A stretch of 64,000 bases of DNA from Microcystis panniformis FACHB-1757 (GCF_001264245.1 NZ_CP011339.1:1550001-1614000); one strand, 5' to 3'. Counted from the stretch's first letter, positions 23,942 to 33,844 are shown. Notes: generated by a model from the letters alone, not told the origin. Numbers and translations are program-made.

Positions 23942-25960
23942 CTAGACTTTTCCGACTTCGACTAATTCGAGTAATTGTGCTTCGGTTAGCTGAGTAATGC
24001 CCAATTCTAGGGCTTTTTCTAGCTTAGAACCCGCCGCTTCTCCTAGCACTAAATAATCGGTTTTTTTGCTCACAGAACCCGTCACTTTCCCCCCGGCTTT
24101 TTCGATTAATTCTTTCGCTTCCTCCCGTTTGAGAGTTGGTAAAGTGCCAGTAATCACAAAGGTTTTCCCTGCTAAAGTCGCTTTCGTGGTGGTGGTTTTT
24201 GCTGCTGCGGCAAATTGTAAACCAGCCGCTTGTAATTTAGCGACTAAATCCCGATTAGCGGCGATTTTAAACCAATCATAGACCGATTGAGCGATTTCTT
24301 CACCGATACCATAGACAGAAGCTAAATCAGTCACGCTGGCGTTAGCTAACTCCTCCACAGTCCGAAAACTTTCCGCGAGAATTTTGGCGTTAACGCTGCC
24401 CACATAGCGAATCCCTAGCCCATAAAGTACCCTCGACCAGCTTTGATTTTTGCTCTGAGCCATAGCTGTAATCAAATTTAAGGCTGATTTATCGCCCATT
24501 CGGTCTAATTTGGCAATTTCCGTTTTTTCGAGGCTGTAGAGGTCAGAAATGGTGGTAACTAATCCCTGTTCAATCAGCAAAATCACCACTTTTTCCCCTA
24601 ATCCCCGAATATCGAGAGCATCGCGACTGGCCCAATGTACTACACTTCCCCGCAAAATCGCCGGACAGGAACTATTGACACAGCGCGTCACCGCTTCCCC
24701 CACCGGACGGACTAGGGGAGATTGACATTCAGGGCAATTAGTGGGCATCTGGAAGGGTAAAGTCTGGGGAGGACGCAATTCGGGCAGGATTCTCACCACT
24801 TCTGGGATAATTTCCCCCGCTTTGCGGATAATTACCGTGTCACCGATGCGGATATCTAATTCGGCCACTCGATCGCTATTATGTAAAGTAGCCCTTTGTA
24901 CGGTGGTTCCTGCTACCTGTACCGGTTCCATCACCGCCATGGGTGTAACCGCGCCGGTGCGTCCCACATTGACGATAATATCTTTAACTACTGTGGGGAC
25001 TTCTTCGGCAGGATATTTTAAAGCGATGGCCCACCGGGGGAATTTTTGGGTGAATCCTAACCGATTTTGTCGCTGTAAATCGTTGATTTTGACTACGACA
25101 CCATCGGTCATGTAGGCTAATTGATGACGTTTTTCTTGCCAATCTTGATAGTATTGTGCCACTTGTTGCAGGGATGGACAGAGTTGACGGTGGGGATTAA
25201 CCAGAAATCCCAGGGTTTCTAATCTATCTAAGGATTGCCATTGAGTAGTGATATGGTTATCGTCTAAATGCAGGGTATAGGCAAAAAATTGTAAGCGTCT
25301 TTTATCAACTATTTTCGGATCTAATTGTCGTAGGGTTCCGGCTGCTGCATTGCGGGGATTAGCAAAGAGAGATTCCCTTTTTTCTTCTCTTTCTTGATTG
25401 ATTTTATCAAAGGTATCGAGGGGTAAAAAAGCTTCGCCGCGCACTTCCACAATTGCCGGGGGATTGTCTATATTTAAGCGTAAAGGAATAGAGCGAATTG
25501 TCCGCACATTGGGGGTAATATCTTCGCCAGTGACTCCATCCCCTCTGGTAACACCTCTGACTAAAAAGCCGTTTTCGTAGGTTAAAGCTAACGCGGAACC
25601 ATCGATTTTTAATTCACACACATATTCCGTGTCTTGGGTTTCATTTACATATCTTTGCCAACGGTTGCCCCATTTATTTAATTCTTCGAGGTTAAAGGCA
25701 TTTTCGAGACTATACAGGGGAATATTATGACGAACAGAAACAAATTGACTAGAGATTTTATCTCCGACTCTTTGGGTGGGACTATCGGGGGTGATTAATT
25801 GGGGATAACGCTTTTCTAGGTCTTCTAATTCCCGATAAAGTTGATCATAAACGCTATCGGGTATAAAAGGATCATCAAGAACATAATAAGCATAACTGGC
25901 TCTTTGTAGTTCTGTTTTTAGTTGTTGGCAACGTTGTTGGATTTCTAAGGGGATAGTCAT
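23942..25960 (-). CDS. ligA: NAD-dependent DNA ligase
   Basis: 672 residues, the normal LigA length. Seals nicks in replication and repair using NAD+. Domain order: Ia region (ASYAYYVLDDPFIPDSVYD), the adenylation domain with catalytic lysine in CELKIDGSAL (K118), the OB fold, the four-cysteine zinc finger (CPECQSPL, then CVNSSCP), helix-hairpin-helix repeats (GIRYVGSVNAKILAESF, YGIGEEIAQSVYDW) and a C-terminal BRCT domain (GKTFVITGTLPTLKREEAKE). All key residues are present. Its start is 15 bp after the stop of a Uma2 gene on the same strand, so it may be transcribed with the two Uma2 genes. Confidence 0.97.
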   Translation of the reverse strand: MTIPLEIQQRCQQLKTELQRASYAYYVLDDPFIPDSVYDQLYRELEDLEKRYPQLITPDSPTQRVGDKISSQFVSVRHNIPLYSLENAFNLEELNKWGNRWQRYVNETQDTEYVCELKIDGSALALTYENGFLVRGVTRGDGVTGEDITPNVRTIRSIPLRLNIDNPPAIVEVRGEAFLPLDTFDKINQEREEKRESLFANPRNAAAGTLRQLDPKIVDKRRLQFFAYTLHLDDNHITTQWQSLDRLETLGFLVNPHRQLCPSLQQVAQYYQDWQEKRHQLAYMTDGVVVKINDLQRQNRLGFTQKFPRWAIALKYPAEEVPTVVKDIIVNVGRTGAVTPMAVMEPVQVAGTTVQRATLHNSDRVAELDIRIGDTVIIRKAGEIIPEVVRILPELRPPQTLPFQMPTNCPECQSPLVRPVGEAVTRCVNSSCPAILRGSVVHWASRDALDIRGLGEKVVILLIEQGLVTTISDLYSLEKTEIAKLDRMGDKSALNLITAMAQSKNQSWSRVLYGLGIRYVGSVNAKILAESFRTVEELANASVTDLASVYGIGEEIAQSVYDWFKIAANRDLVAKLQAAGLQFAAAAKTTTTKATLAGKTFVITGTLPTLKREEAKELIEKAGGKVTGSVSKKTDYLVLGEAAGSKLEKALELGITQLTEAQLLELVEVGKV

Positions 25961-25974
25961 AATCGTTAATAATG

Positions 25975-26541
25975 CTACTGGGCAAAAACCATTTGAGGAG
26001 TTAATTGTAAATCGGGAAATGTCACCGATATTATTCTATCTTCTTTGTGAAATTCTGCCAGTTCATAAAATCCCGAAATCAGGGTTAAAACTGATATTTT
26101 TAGGGACATAGGATCGATAATCCAGTATTCAGGAATGCCTCTCACTGCGTATTCTGAACGTTTATAACGGTAGTCATCGTCGGCATTATTGGGGCTAACA
26201 ATTTCTACAACTAATAAGGGAGGAAATTCAATCACTGCTGTGGTCATATTTCTAATCTCTTGACATTGTTCGGCAGTTAAAATCATTAAGTCTGGAATTC
26301 TCGATTTAGCTTTATCGGTGCGAATTCCCACCGTAGCAGGCATGACTTTCCAAGTTAGATTTAATCTTTTAATTTCTGCCATTAAATAATCATAAAGAAA
26401 GGCAAGAATTAGAGCATGAAAGCCACTAGCGGGAGGCATAGAAATTAATTCTCCGTTAAATAATTCGTATTTATTATCTGTGGAGTCCTGATAATTTAAA
26501 TATTCTGCAAAGGTATATTTTTTTTGTTGGGTAGCAATCAT
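25975..26541 (-). CDS. Uma2-family (DUF820) putative endonuclease, copy 1
   Basis: 188 residues. Uma2 nuclease pattern: YTFAEYLNYQD near the start, NGELISMPPASG, GIRTDKAKSRIPDLMILT (acidic active-site residues), PPLLVVEIVSPNNADDDYRY with E-x-V and KRSEYAVRGIPEYWIIDP. These PD-(D/E)XK-like genes are greatly expanded in cyanobacteria; their role is unknown. It is a tandem duplicate of the gene at 26562-27128, identical over long stretches (the differences are concentrated around residues 45-65). It ends 15 bp before the ligA start. Confidence 0.88.
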   Translation of the reverse strand: MIATQQKKYTFAEYLNYQDSTDNKYELFNGELISMPPASGFHALILAFLYDYLMAEIKRLNLTWKVMPATVGIRTDKAKSRIPDLMILTAEQCQEIRNMTTAVIEFPPLLVVEIVSPNNADDDYRYKRSEYAVRGIPEYWIIDPMSLKISVLTLISGFYELAEFHKEDRIISVTFPDLQLTPQMVFAQ

Positions 26542-26561
26542 AAAAGTATCCAGCTAAGATT

Positions 26562-27128
26562 TTACTGTGCAAAGACCATTTGAGGAGTTAATTTTAAATC
26601 GGGAAATGTTACCGATTTTATCCTATCTTCGTTGTTAAATTCTGCCAGTTCATAAAATCCCGAAATCAGGGTTAAAACCGATATTTTTAGAGCCATAGGA
26701 TCGATAATCCAGTATTCAGGAATGCCTCTCACTGCGTATTCTGAACGCTTATAACGGTAGTCATCATCGGCATTACCCGGGCTAACAATTTCTACAACTA
26801 ACAGGGGAGGAAATTCAATCACTGCTGTGGTCATATTTCTAATCTCTTGACATTGTTCAGCAGTTAAAATCATTAAGTCTGGAATTCTCGATTTAGCTTT
26901 ATCGGTGCGAATTCCCACCGTAGCGGGCATAACTTGCCAGTCTAATTGTAGCCTCTCTATTTCCCTTTCTAACACCTTAAATATATATCTAAGTATCAAA
27001 GCATGAAAGCCACTAGCGGGCGGCATAGAAATTAATTCTCCGTTAAATAATTCGTACTTATTATCTGTGGAGTCCTGATAATTTAAATATTCCGCAAAGG
27101 TATATAATTTTTCTTTGGTAGCAATCAT
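26562..27128 (-). CDS. Uma2-family (DUF820) putative endonuclease, copy 2
   Basis: 188 residues, same family and layout as copy 1 (NGELISMPPASG, KAKSRIPDLMILTAEQCQEI, PPLLVVEIVSPGNADDDYRY, PEYWIIDPMALKISVL). Differs mainly at RYIFKVLEREIERLQLDWQV where copy 1 has AFLYDYLMAEIKRLNLTWKV, a block change suggestive of recombination with another Uma2 gene and not of steady drift. 20 bp separate the two genes. The region upstream (27129-27320) is filled by a 15-bp tandem array. Confidence 0.88.
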   Translation of the reverse strand: MIATKEKLYTFAEYLNYQDSTDNKYELFNGELISMPPASGFHALILRYIFKVLEREIERLQLDWQVMPATVGIRTDKAKSRIPDLMILTAEQCQEIRNMTTAVIEFPPLLVVEIVSPGNADDDYRYKRSEYAVRGIPEYWIIDPMALKISVLTLISGFYELAEFNNEDRIKSVTFPDLKLTPQMVFAQ

Positions 27129-27170
27129 GATAATCTCTAGAAAAAACTTAATTCAATCTCCTTAAGGGGG

Positions 27171-27278
27171 GTAGGGTTGATTCATGAATCAACCCTACCA
27201 TGAATCAACCCTACTATGAATCAACCCTACTATGAATCAACCCTACTATGAATCAACCCTACCATGAATCAACCCTAG
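27171..27278. repeat. 15-bp tandem array (ATGAATCAACCCTAC)
   Basis: Six or so tandem units of ATGAATCAACCCTAC/T, starting from the palindrome GGGTTGATTCATGAATCAAC. Relatives of the palindrome occur singly at 36140-36178, 40366-40413, 41519-41547 and 42661-42690 (the last three with AATTAACC in place of AATCAACC). It separates pepP from the Uma2 gene. Confidence 0.85.
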
Positions 27279-27320
27279 GGTTAGGGGGAAACTGACAATT
27301 TTTAACACCTAGCTTTTTAC

Positions 27321-28640
27321 TCAAGATTCGATATCCTCAACTTTTTTGGGAACTGTTGCAGTTAAAACCTCATTTCCTGTGGCAGTAACTAACACATCAT
27401 CTTCGATACGGATACCGATACCCCGCCATTTTTCTGGCACTTCCGGCTGTCCTTCAGCAGGTTTAATATCGGGGGCGATATAAATACCGGGTTCCACGGT
27501 TAAAACATGACCGGGTTGCAAAGTTTGCCAAGTTTCTTCGTTAACTTTATAACCTCCCGCATCATGGACATCTAATCCTAACCAATGGCCGGTTCTGTGC
27601 ATATAAAAAGGCTTATATTTTTCCTCTTTAATTATCTCATCAATGTCGCCGATCAATAGCCCTAAATCTACTAATCCCTCCACAATTGTCCTCACGGCTG
27701 TGTCATGAAAAAGATTATAAGGATTACCAGTTTTCACCACTTCAATCGCCTTTAATTGAGCTTCCAGAACAATTTCATAGATAATTTTTTGTTCAGGGGT
27801 AAATTTACCATTAACGGGAAAAGTGCGGGTAATATCACCGTTATAGTAATTGTAGGCACAACCAGCATCAATTAATAAAAGCTCATTTTCTTGTACTTGG
27901 CGATTATTGTTGATATAGTGCAGAATACAGGCATTAGCACCACTAGCGACAATAGAAGGATAAGCAGGACCCATACCCCCTTCTAGGCGAAAAGTATGCT
28001 CAATTTCCGCTTGAATTTGATACTCATAGTGACCAACTTTTGTGAATTCTCTGGCGCGATTATGTGCCTGTGCTGAAATAGCGGTTGCTTTGCGAATATT
28101 GTCCAATTCGGCCTCGGTTTTCAGCAAGCGCAAAGGATGGAGAATAAAATTAGTATCCTCTAAAGCAGTCGGTCCGGTGCCGCGACGGGGAAAAGTGGCG
28201 ATTAATTTTTGCCAGTGATTGAGAACATTTGTATTAAAAGTTTTGTCCCGGCCGAGATGATAATAAATTCGTTCGGCTTTTTCGAGATATTGGGGTAATT
28301 TTTCCTCCAATTCTTCGATAGAATAGGCCTCATCAGCAGCAAAAATCTCCTTTGCTCCTTCCACACCGTGGAGATAGCCAGTCCAGGTTTCTTTTTCGGG
28401 GTCTTTTGGCTGCACGAACAGGATAAACTGATGTTCGGGGTGATGGGGTGCTAAAACCGCCACCGCCTCCGGTTCATTAAATCCTGTCAGGTAAAAAAAG
28501 TCACTATCCTGACGATAGGTGTATTCTACGTCATTGTGCATGACCGCCATGGGCGCACTGCGAAAAATTGCGGTTCCATGGCCGATTTTTTCCATTACCT
28601 GCTGACGACGCTGCTGAAACTCTCTGCGATCGATGCCCAT
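27321..28640 (-). CDS. pepP: Xaa-Pro aminopeptidase (aminopeptidase P)
   Basis: About 439 residues. Removes N-terminal residues that precede proline. The AMP_N domain comes first (RQDSDFFYLTGFNEPEAVAV), then the M24 'pita-bread' catalytic domain with metal ligands in LLIDAGCAYNYYNGDITRTF (two D), FYMHRTGHWLGLDVHDAG (H), TVEPGIYIAPD (E) and GIRIEDDVLVT (E). All ligands are present. I choose ATG 28640 (MGIDRREFQQRR) since AGGA lies 8 nt before it; the longer frame from 28661 adds seven residues. The gene stands alone, with a MITE-like repeat upstream (28687-28836). Confidence 0.93.
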   Translation of the reverse strand: MGIDRREFQQRRQQVMEKIGHGTAIFRSAPMAVMHNDVEYTYRQDSDFFYLTGFNEPEAVAVLAPHHPEHQFILFVQPKDPEKETWTGYLHGVEGAKEIFAADEAYSIEELEEKLPQYLEKAERIYYHLGRDKTFNTNVLNHWQKLIATFPRRGTGPTALEDTNFILHPLRLLKTEAELDNIRKATAISAQAHNRAREFTKVGHYEYQIQAEIEHTFRLEGGMGPAYPSIVASGANACILHYINNNRQVQENELLLIDAGCAYNYYNGDITRTFPVNGKFTPEQKIIYEIVLEAQLKAIEVVKTGNPYNLFHDTAVRTIVEGLVDLGLLIGDIDEIIKEEKYKPFYMHRTGHWLGLDVHDAGGYKVNEETWQTLQPGHVLTVEPGIYIAPDIKPAEGQPEVPEKWRGIGIRIEDDVLVTATGNEVLTATVPKKVEDIES

Positions 28641-28686
28641 AGATATTCCTAAAAATGTCACAATAAGTCTTAGAGTCTATTATCGC

Positions 28687-28836
28687 TAAGTAGGTAGGCG
28701 TTAAAAGTTGTCAGATGCCCCCCTTATCAAGGGGGATTAAGGGGGACTAAGGGGGGATCGGCACCCCCCTTATCAAGGGGGGCAGGGGGGATCGAACCTA
28801 AAATCCATTTTTAATTTAATTATAACCAGCTACTTA
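28687..28836. mobile_element. TAAGTAG-ended repeat with G-rich core, copy 1
   Basis: Starts TAAGTAGGTAGGCGTTAAAA and ends ATAACCAGCTACTTA; the outer TAAGTAG/CTACTTA are inverse. The core has palindromes of CCCCCCTTATCAAGGGGG and GGGGATCG. The shared 3' block reads GAACCTAAAATCCATTTTTA. Copies lie at 36094-36237 and 56742-56863, and a partial right end at 45344-45359. It has the form of a MITE whose core varies by gain or loss of the CCTTATCAAGG modules. Confidence 0.75.
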
Positions 28837-28849
28837 ATCTTTTTAGTTT

Positions 28850-29323
28850 ATGACCCCTGAAGAACCGGATTTTTCCCAAGATATCATCGAAAGGCGCTCG
28901 TTTACCCTAGCAGATTTTATCGCTCAAGAGGGGGCGGATTTCCTCAAAGGGGAATCTCCTGTCCCCAAATTAGTGCAAGTTACCACAGAGATTAAACAAT
29001 TTATTGCCGCTAATTTAGGTGATTCTTCGGGAGCTTTGCAGATAATTTTACAGCTTATCGTCGATGAAGAATTAACAAAAGTCAGTCAAAATTTAGATAA
29101 TCCCGTTCAAGCTTTACAGTTAATCCTAGAAGAAATTTTAGACAATCAAGAATTACTCTATGAATTAGTACACCGAGTCGATGTGAAATGGGGACAATTA
29201 TACGGGGAACGTCCCTATTTTCAAAAACCCCATCAAAAACCTCACCCTGAAGACGAATACACCCACAATTCCGTCAGAGATAAGTTAGTCAGTTTATTAG
29301 CCAGATTAGAAGCGAATAAGTAG
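28850..29323 (+). CDS. Conserved hypothetical protein
   Basis: 157 residues, acidic, mostly helical (VTTEIKQFIAANLGDSSGAL, IILQLIVDEELTKVSQNLDN). No signal peptide, no membrane segment. Composition and lack of shadow-frame features support a real gene; I do not recognise a named family, though the sequence has the feel of cyanobacteria-only proteins. It starts 14 bp after the TAAGTAG-ended repeat, so the repeat's right end lies in its promoter. No operon partner. Confidence 0.7.
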   Translation: MTPEEPDFSQDIIERRSFTLADFIAQEGADFLKGESPVPKLVQVTTEIKQFIAANLGDSSGALQIILQLIVDEELTKVSQNLDNPVQALQLILEEILDNQELLYELVHRVDVKWGQLYGERPYFQKPHQKPHPEDEYTHNSVRDKLVSLLARLEANK

Positions 29324-29502
29324 TAGAGCCTATAGCAGTTATTAGGAGACTCCGAGACAATGCCCTATCAAGACATACCTTATCTTTAGGAAAAACTCTG
29401 TATTTTCATTATTTCTTAATAGAGAGACTAACAGGACTGACAAGGATCATCTATCCCTAGACAGACCACCAGGGTGGTCAGAGGTGAAAATAGGTGTAAG
29501 AT

Positions 29503-30484
29503 GAAAAAATTCTCCGATCACTGTTGCTCTATCCCCCGCGTGCCTACCTATTCCTACTATACCGCCGATGTTTTTAGCGATCGCATTTTTGGCGGTAATC
29601 CCCTGGCGGTTTTTCCGGAAGCGTCTGGATTAACCCGCACCCAGATGCAAAAAATCGCCGCCGAATTTAACTTCTCGGAGACAGTCTTCGTTTTTCCGCC
29701 AGAAACGCCCCAAGGCACTAAAAAAGTCCGGATTTTCACCCCCAGTACCGAATTACCCTTTGCTGGTCATCCTACCGTCGGCACAGCCTATATTTTAGCC
29801 CTAATCGCTGCTATTTCCCCCCACCAAGAAACCACGATTTATCTAGAGGAAGGAGTCGGTTTAGTACCGGTGAAAATTCTCATGGAGGGGGAAAAACCAG
29901 TCTATAGTGAGTTAAAAGTGGCACAATTGCCGGAATTAGTGACGGATAATCATGCTCTCGATGATTTAGCGGCGATTCTTTCCCTCAGCGTTGCCGATTT
30001 CCTACCCGGTTATCCCCCCCGCGCCTTTTCCTGCGGTCTCCCTTTTTTATTCATCCCCGTCAAAAATCGAGATGTTTTGGGGAAAATCAGAGTTAATCTA
30101 ACTCTCTGGTCATCATTATTAGGTCAATCCCCTGCTAACTCCCTTTTTGTCTGCTGTTTTGACCCAGAATCACCCCAATCTCGTATTTATGGCCGAATGT
30201 TTGCCCCCGGTTTGGGAGTTATGGAAGATCCCGCCACTGGTTCGGCTGTGGCCGCTTTAGCGGGCTATCTAGGCGGGTTAGAATCTTCTAGGGAAGGGAT
30301 GAATCAATGGACGATAATCCAAGGAGTGGAAATGGGCAGACCCAGCAGTTTACAATTAAAGTTTCAGAAAAACAACCGGTCAATCACGGAAGTTTCTGTG
30401 GGTGGTGCATCAGTTCTAGTCTGCCAAGGCAAGATGATAATTCCCGATGGGGAAACAAAAAGTGATATAAACAGGTCATTGTGA
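29503..30484 (+). CDS. PhzF-family isomerase/epimerase
   Basis: About 327 residues. PhzF-like fold: the conserved start VPTYSYYTADVFSDRIFGGN, PLAVFPEASGL, the catalytic-glutamate region EFNFSETVFV, then RIFTPSTELPFAGHPTVGTA and ARMF-like APGLGVMEDPATGSA. The family includes the phenazine-pathway isomerase and many uncharacterised relatives; without phenazine genes nearby no pathway can be assigned. I choose ATG 29503 since the earlier GTG at 29474 adds only a short atypical tail; the family consensus starts about 20 residues later still. The gene ends at 30484, with a 270-bp gap before the giant glycosyltransferase gene. Confidence 0.88.
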
Positions 30485-30755
30485 TAGCAATCACTGAAGT
30501 TAGTAAAAAGGAGATGAACAATCTTAAAACATTAAGACCTGCAAGGAGCAATCTCCGTTTTCTGGGATGGATAAGAATAAATTTGACAGGGTATAGGGAA
30601 AAATATAAAATTTCTAGAGGGATAACCAAGAAAAAAAACAGCAGTTATCTTAATGACGAGGCAGTAAGCAAAACGAGGTTATACTTTGTTTTTCTGGGAA
30701 ACCCTGTCAGAGGCAGTGGAATGTCTATAGTTAAACTCTATTATAATTAATCATT

Positions 30756-33700
30756 ATGATCACCTCTTATCAGGAACTACAAAAAAAACTTAGTTTGTCG
30801 TTACACGACTTAAATAATCTTGCCGACAAATTCCGAGAAAGTTATGATATTATAGTATCTTCAAACGAAATCAATGAGAATCACGGTGTCGGGGTTCTTT
30901 TAAAGAGAATTTTCCCTGATACCAGTGGGATAGTCTCCTTACGAACCACTAATCTCTACGGAGGAGAGCAAGATTTTGGAGTCCATAATTTTTGTCTGGA
31001 TGTGCGAGGTTGTTCCTACGGGGAAATTTTATTAAAGATCCAAAATTTATTTGTTCATTTAAAACCGAAAAGAGTCCTAGTAATTCCCTACTTTGTCGAA
31101 GATTTTTATGTGGCCATAGCCCTAAAAGCCCTCTTTCAAGTACCCGTTTGTACCTACCTGATGGATGATCAAAACATCTATGTCAGGGCTGTGGCCGATG
31201 GGATTGTTAAGCAATTAATCGATAGCAGCGATCTAATTTTAGGCATTTCTCAGCCTCTTTGTCAAGCCTATAGTAAAAAATACGAAAGAAAAATTTGGTT
31301 TGTACCGCCCCTAGTAGAAAGTTATTTAATACCCCCAGAAATTACCGTCCCCGATTCTATGGCAAGAGGGATTTTGATCGGTAATATCTGGTCTCAGACT
31401 TGGTTAGAAAATCTCAGGCAATTATGTCGAGAATCCCAGATCAAATTAGATTGGTATGGCAATCCTAATCGTCAATGGTTGCAATTCCAAGAAGCAGAGT
31501 TAGAACAAGATGGTATCTTTTTTAAAGGTTACTGCAGCCAAGATGCTCTCATCTACTACTTACGTCAAGCCCCTTTTGCAATCGTTCCCACCGCCAGTTC
31601 TGAAAACGAGCAAGATCGTCCCGAATTCGCCTGTTTGAGTTTACCTTCCCGCATTCCCTTTATTACCGCCGTTGCTAATACTCCGATCATTATTGTTGGT
31701 CGTGAAGATAGTGCCGCCGCTCAGTTCGTCAAAGAATTCGACCTAGGAACTGTCTGTGATTATAAAGCTCAAAGCCTATTAACAGAAATAGAGAAACTGC
31801 GAAGAGAAAGCAATCAACTGCGGCTCCGTTATTCCAGTCAAAAATTAGCCAAAAGCTTAAAAGCCGATCATTTTGATGATTGGCTCTGGAGATCGTTAGA
31901 ACAGGGAAAACCCATCGATAATCGCTTTGAACAATTCGAGAAAAATAGCCTTAAGTGCAGTGTGATCGTCACCGCTAGTGAAGTCAATCAAAGTCACGGG
32001 ACAGGAGCCTTGGTCAGAAGAATCTTTCCCGATGATAGCGAGATTATTTCCATCCGTTCCGATAATCACTATGGCGGTGAACAACAATTCGGGGTCTTAA
32101 GCTTCCATCTTGACCATAAGAAAATGTCGCGACCGGCGATATTTCAATCAATTCTACAAACTCTCGGACACCATCAAGTCCAAAAAGTTTTTTGTGTCCC
32201 CTACTATGCCAGCGACATTCTGACATCGATCGCTATTAAGGAATTATTTAATGTTCCCCTTGCCACCTACATCATGGACGATCAGAATATCTGCGTTCAG
32301 GAGATATCCGATGATTTGATGAAAGAGTTTTTAAGCAAATGTTCCGTTCGTTTTGCCACCCATCCCGAACTCCGCGACGCTTACGAGAATAAGTACGGCT
32401 ACAAATTTTGGCTCCTACCAGCGATCGTTCCTCACCGTCTAATTAGTAGTGAAGTTGCCGAAGTTTCTCCCCAACGCTGTCAAGAAAAATGGGGAGCTTT
32501 ATTAGGGAGCATTTGGAGTCCTCAATGGTTTCAATCTCTTTTAGAGAGTATTCAAGGAGCAGGAATTAAACTAGATTGGTATGGCAATTCTAACTATTAT
32601 TGGCTTAAAGAATCTGCCGCAGAATTAGAAAAATGGGGACTTTATAGCCAAGGACTTTATCCCGAAGAACAACTAGGACAACAACTACAAGCATATCCCT
32701 TTGTTATTGTTCCCACCGGAACCATGGACGAAAGAGATGATCGGACAGAATTATCTCGTCTTAGTTTACCTGGCCGGATTATTTTTAACCTCGCCACCGC
32801 TAACACCCCAGTAATTCTTTTAGGCAGTAATAAAACCTCGGCCGCTAACTTTATTAATCGCTTTCAAATTGGTGTGGTTTGTGATTATACGCCTGAAAGT
32901 TTGGCAGCAGCCGTGGACCACGTTCTTAACCCCGAAAATCAGCAAAGAATGCGAGAAAATGCCGTTAAGGTAGCGGCAAAATTCTCTGATCAAGATATTA
33001 ACGATTGGGTGTGGCAGTCCCTAGAAAAAGAACAAGCAGCCGATGACAGATTTGAAGCGATTTTACCTCGATCGCCGATCGATTTAGTTCACTTTATTGA
33101 GCCACCCGTCCCCAAAAAGATTTATAAAGACTATATGCCAGTTTATCAAGTCATGCGACGTTTACGAGGGCAAAAATATCAGCCCGATTTTGTGGTTGAT
33201 GTGGGAGCTTCCCACGGTATTTGGTCTCATACCGCTAGTCAATTATTCCCAGAAGCTCGCTTTATCCTCATCGATCCGCTAATCTCAAAATACGAGCAAT
33301 CGGCCAGAAATTACTATATCTGTAATATTCCTAAAGCGGAATTACTAGAAATTGCCATCTCTAATCAAGCTGGTCAGTTAAGTTTTCAAGTTTCCCCCGA
33401 TTTGTACGGTAGTTCCTTACTTACTCCCGCCGATTTTAGAAACTATGAAACGATTACAGTGGCGGTAAAAACCCTCGATCAGGTGGCGACAGATCAGCAA
33501 ATTTCTGGCAGAGGAATATTAAAATTAGACGTGCAATGTGCCGAGCATATCGTCTTAGAAGGAGCCAAAGAATTTATCGCTCAGGTGGATTTAGTCGTTG
33601 CTGAACTCTCCTTTATTCGCTATGATCAGAACGCTCTCGTCTTCAATGAAATGCTTAATCTTTTGGATCAGCTTGGTTTCCGTTATTATGACGAAACCGG

Positions 33701-33818
33701 CGAATGGAGATCCCCCATTGATGGCACACTCCTCCAAAAGGAAGTGGTTTTTATTCGCCAAGATTTGTTAGTTCCTGAAACTAGCCGCAAAATTGAAAAT
33801 TCTCCCAGTCAAGCTTAA
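30756..33818 (+). CDS. Giant two-domain glycosyltransferase fused to FkbM methyltransferase
   Basis: 1020 residues in three parts. Residues ~25-385 and ~395-765 are a tandem duplication of one glycosyltransferase-like domain: compare NHGVGVLLKRIFPD and YGGEQDFGV at ~40-75 with SHGTGALVRRIFPD and YGGEQQFGV at ~410-445, and VCTYLMDDQNI with LATYIMDDQNI. Each copy ends with the GT-4-like IPFITAVANTPIIIVG or RIIFNLATANTPVILLG and a C-terminal helix. Residues ~805-1000 are an FkbM-type methyltransferase: VDVGASHGIWSHTASQLFPE and LKLDVQCAEHIVLEGAKEFI. The protein probably builds and methylates a surface glycan. No signal peptide; cytoplasmic face. First gene of a same-strand run up to the S-layer-type gene. 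Confidence 0.82.
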   Translation: MITSYQELQKKLSLSLHDLNNLADKFRESYDIIVSSNEINENHGVGVLLKRIFPDTSGIVSLRTTNLYGGEQDFGVHNFCLDVRGCSYGEILLKIQNLFVHLKPKRVLVIPYFVEDFYVAIALKALFQVPVCTYLMDDQNIYVRAVADGIVKQLIDSSDLILGISQPLCQAYSKKYERKIWFVPPLVESYLIPPEITVPDSMARGILIGNIWSQTWLENLRQLCRESQIKLDWYGNPNRQWLQFQEAELEQDGIFFKGYCSQDALIYYLRQAPFAIVPTASSENEQDRPEFACLSLPSRIPFITAVANTPIIIVGREDSAAAQFVKEFDLGTVCDYKAQSLLTEIEKLRRESNQLRLRYSSQKLAKSLKADHFDDWLWRSLEQGKPIDNRFEQFEKNSLKCSVIVTASEVNQSHGTGALVRRIFPDDSEIISIRSDNHYGGEQQFGVLSFHLDHKKMSRPAIFQSILQTLGHHQVQKVFCVPYYASDILTSIAIKELFNVPLATYIMDDQNICVQEISDDLMKEFLSKCSVRFATHPELRDAYENKYGYKFWLLPAIVPHRLISSEVAEVSPQRCQEKWGALLGSIWSPQWFQSLLESIQGAGIKLDWYGNSNYYWLKESAAELEKWGLYSQGLYPEEQLGQQLQAYPFVIVPTGTMDERDDRTELSRLSLPGRIIFNLATANTPVILLGSNKTSAANFINRFQIGVVCDYTPESLAAAVDHVLNPENQQRMRENAVKVAAKFSDQDINDWVWQSLEKEQAADDRFEAILPRSPIDLVHFIEPPVPKKIYKDYMPVYQVMRRLRGQKYQPDFVVDVGASHGIWSHTASQLFPEARFILIDPLISKYEQSARNYYICNIPKAELLEIAISNQAGQLSFQVSPDLYGSSLLTPADFRNYETITVAVKTLDQVATDQQISGRGILKLDVQCAEHIVLEGAKEFIAQVDLVVAELSFIRYDQNALVFNEMLNLLDQLGFRYYDETGEWRSPIDGTLLQKEVVFIRQDLLVPETSRKIENSPSQA

Positions 33819-33844
33819 GACAATTTCCCTAATCACTAGCCAAA

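Noticed and set aside
23798..23964. Plus-strand fragment reading CLYDEFVSGLDQIYRPVWLI and more, next to ligA
   Set aside because: Looks faintly coding but has no start codon, is under 60 codons and runs into the ligA 3' end on the other strand; could be a relic.
27171..27278. 15-bp tandem array as a CRISPR array
   Set aside because: Units follow each other without unique spacers, so it is a simple tandem repeat.
30481..30750. An 89-residue frame between the PhzF and giant glycosyltransferase genes
   Set aside because: Starts with GTG at the end of PhzF, has no ribosome site of its own and no recognisable features; it is basic and AT-driven.
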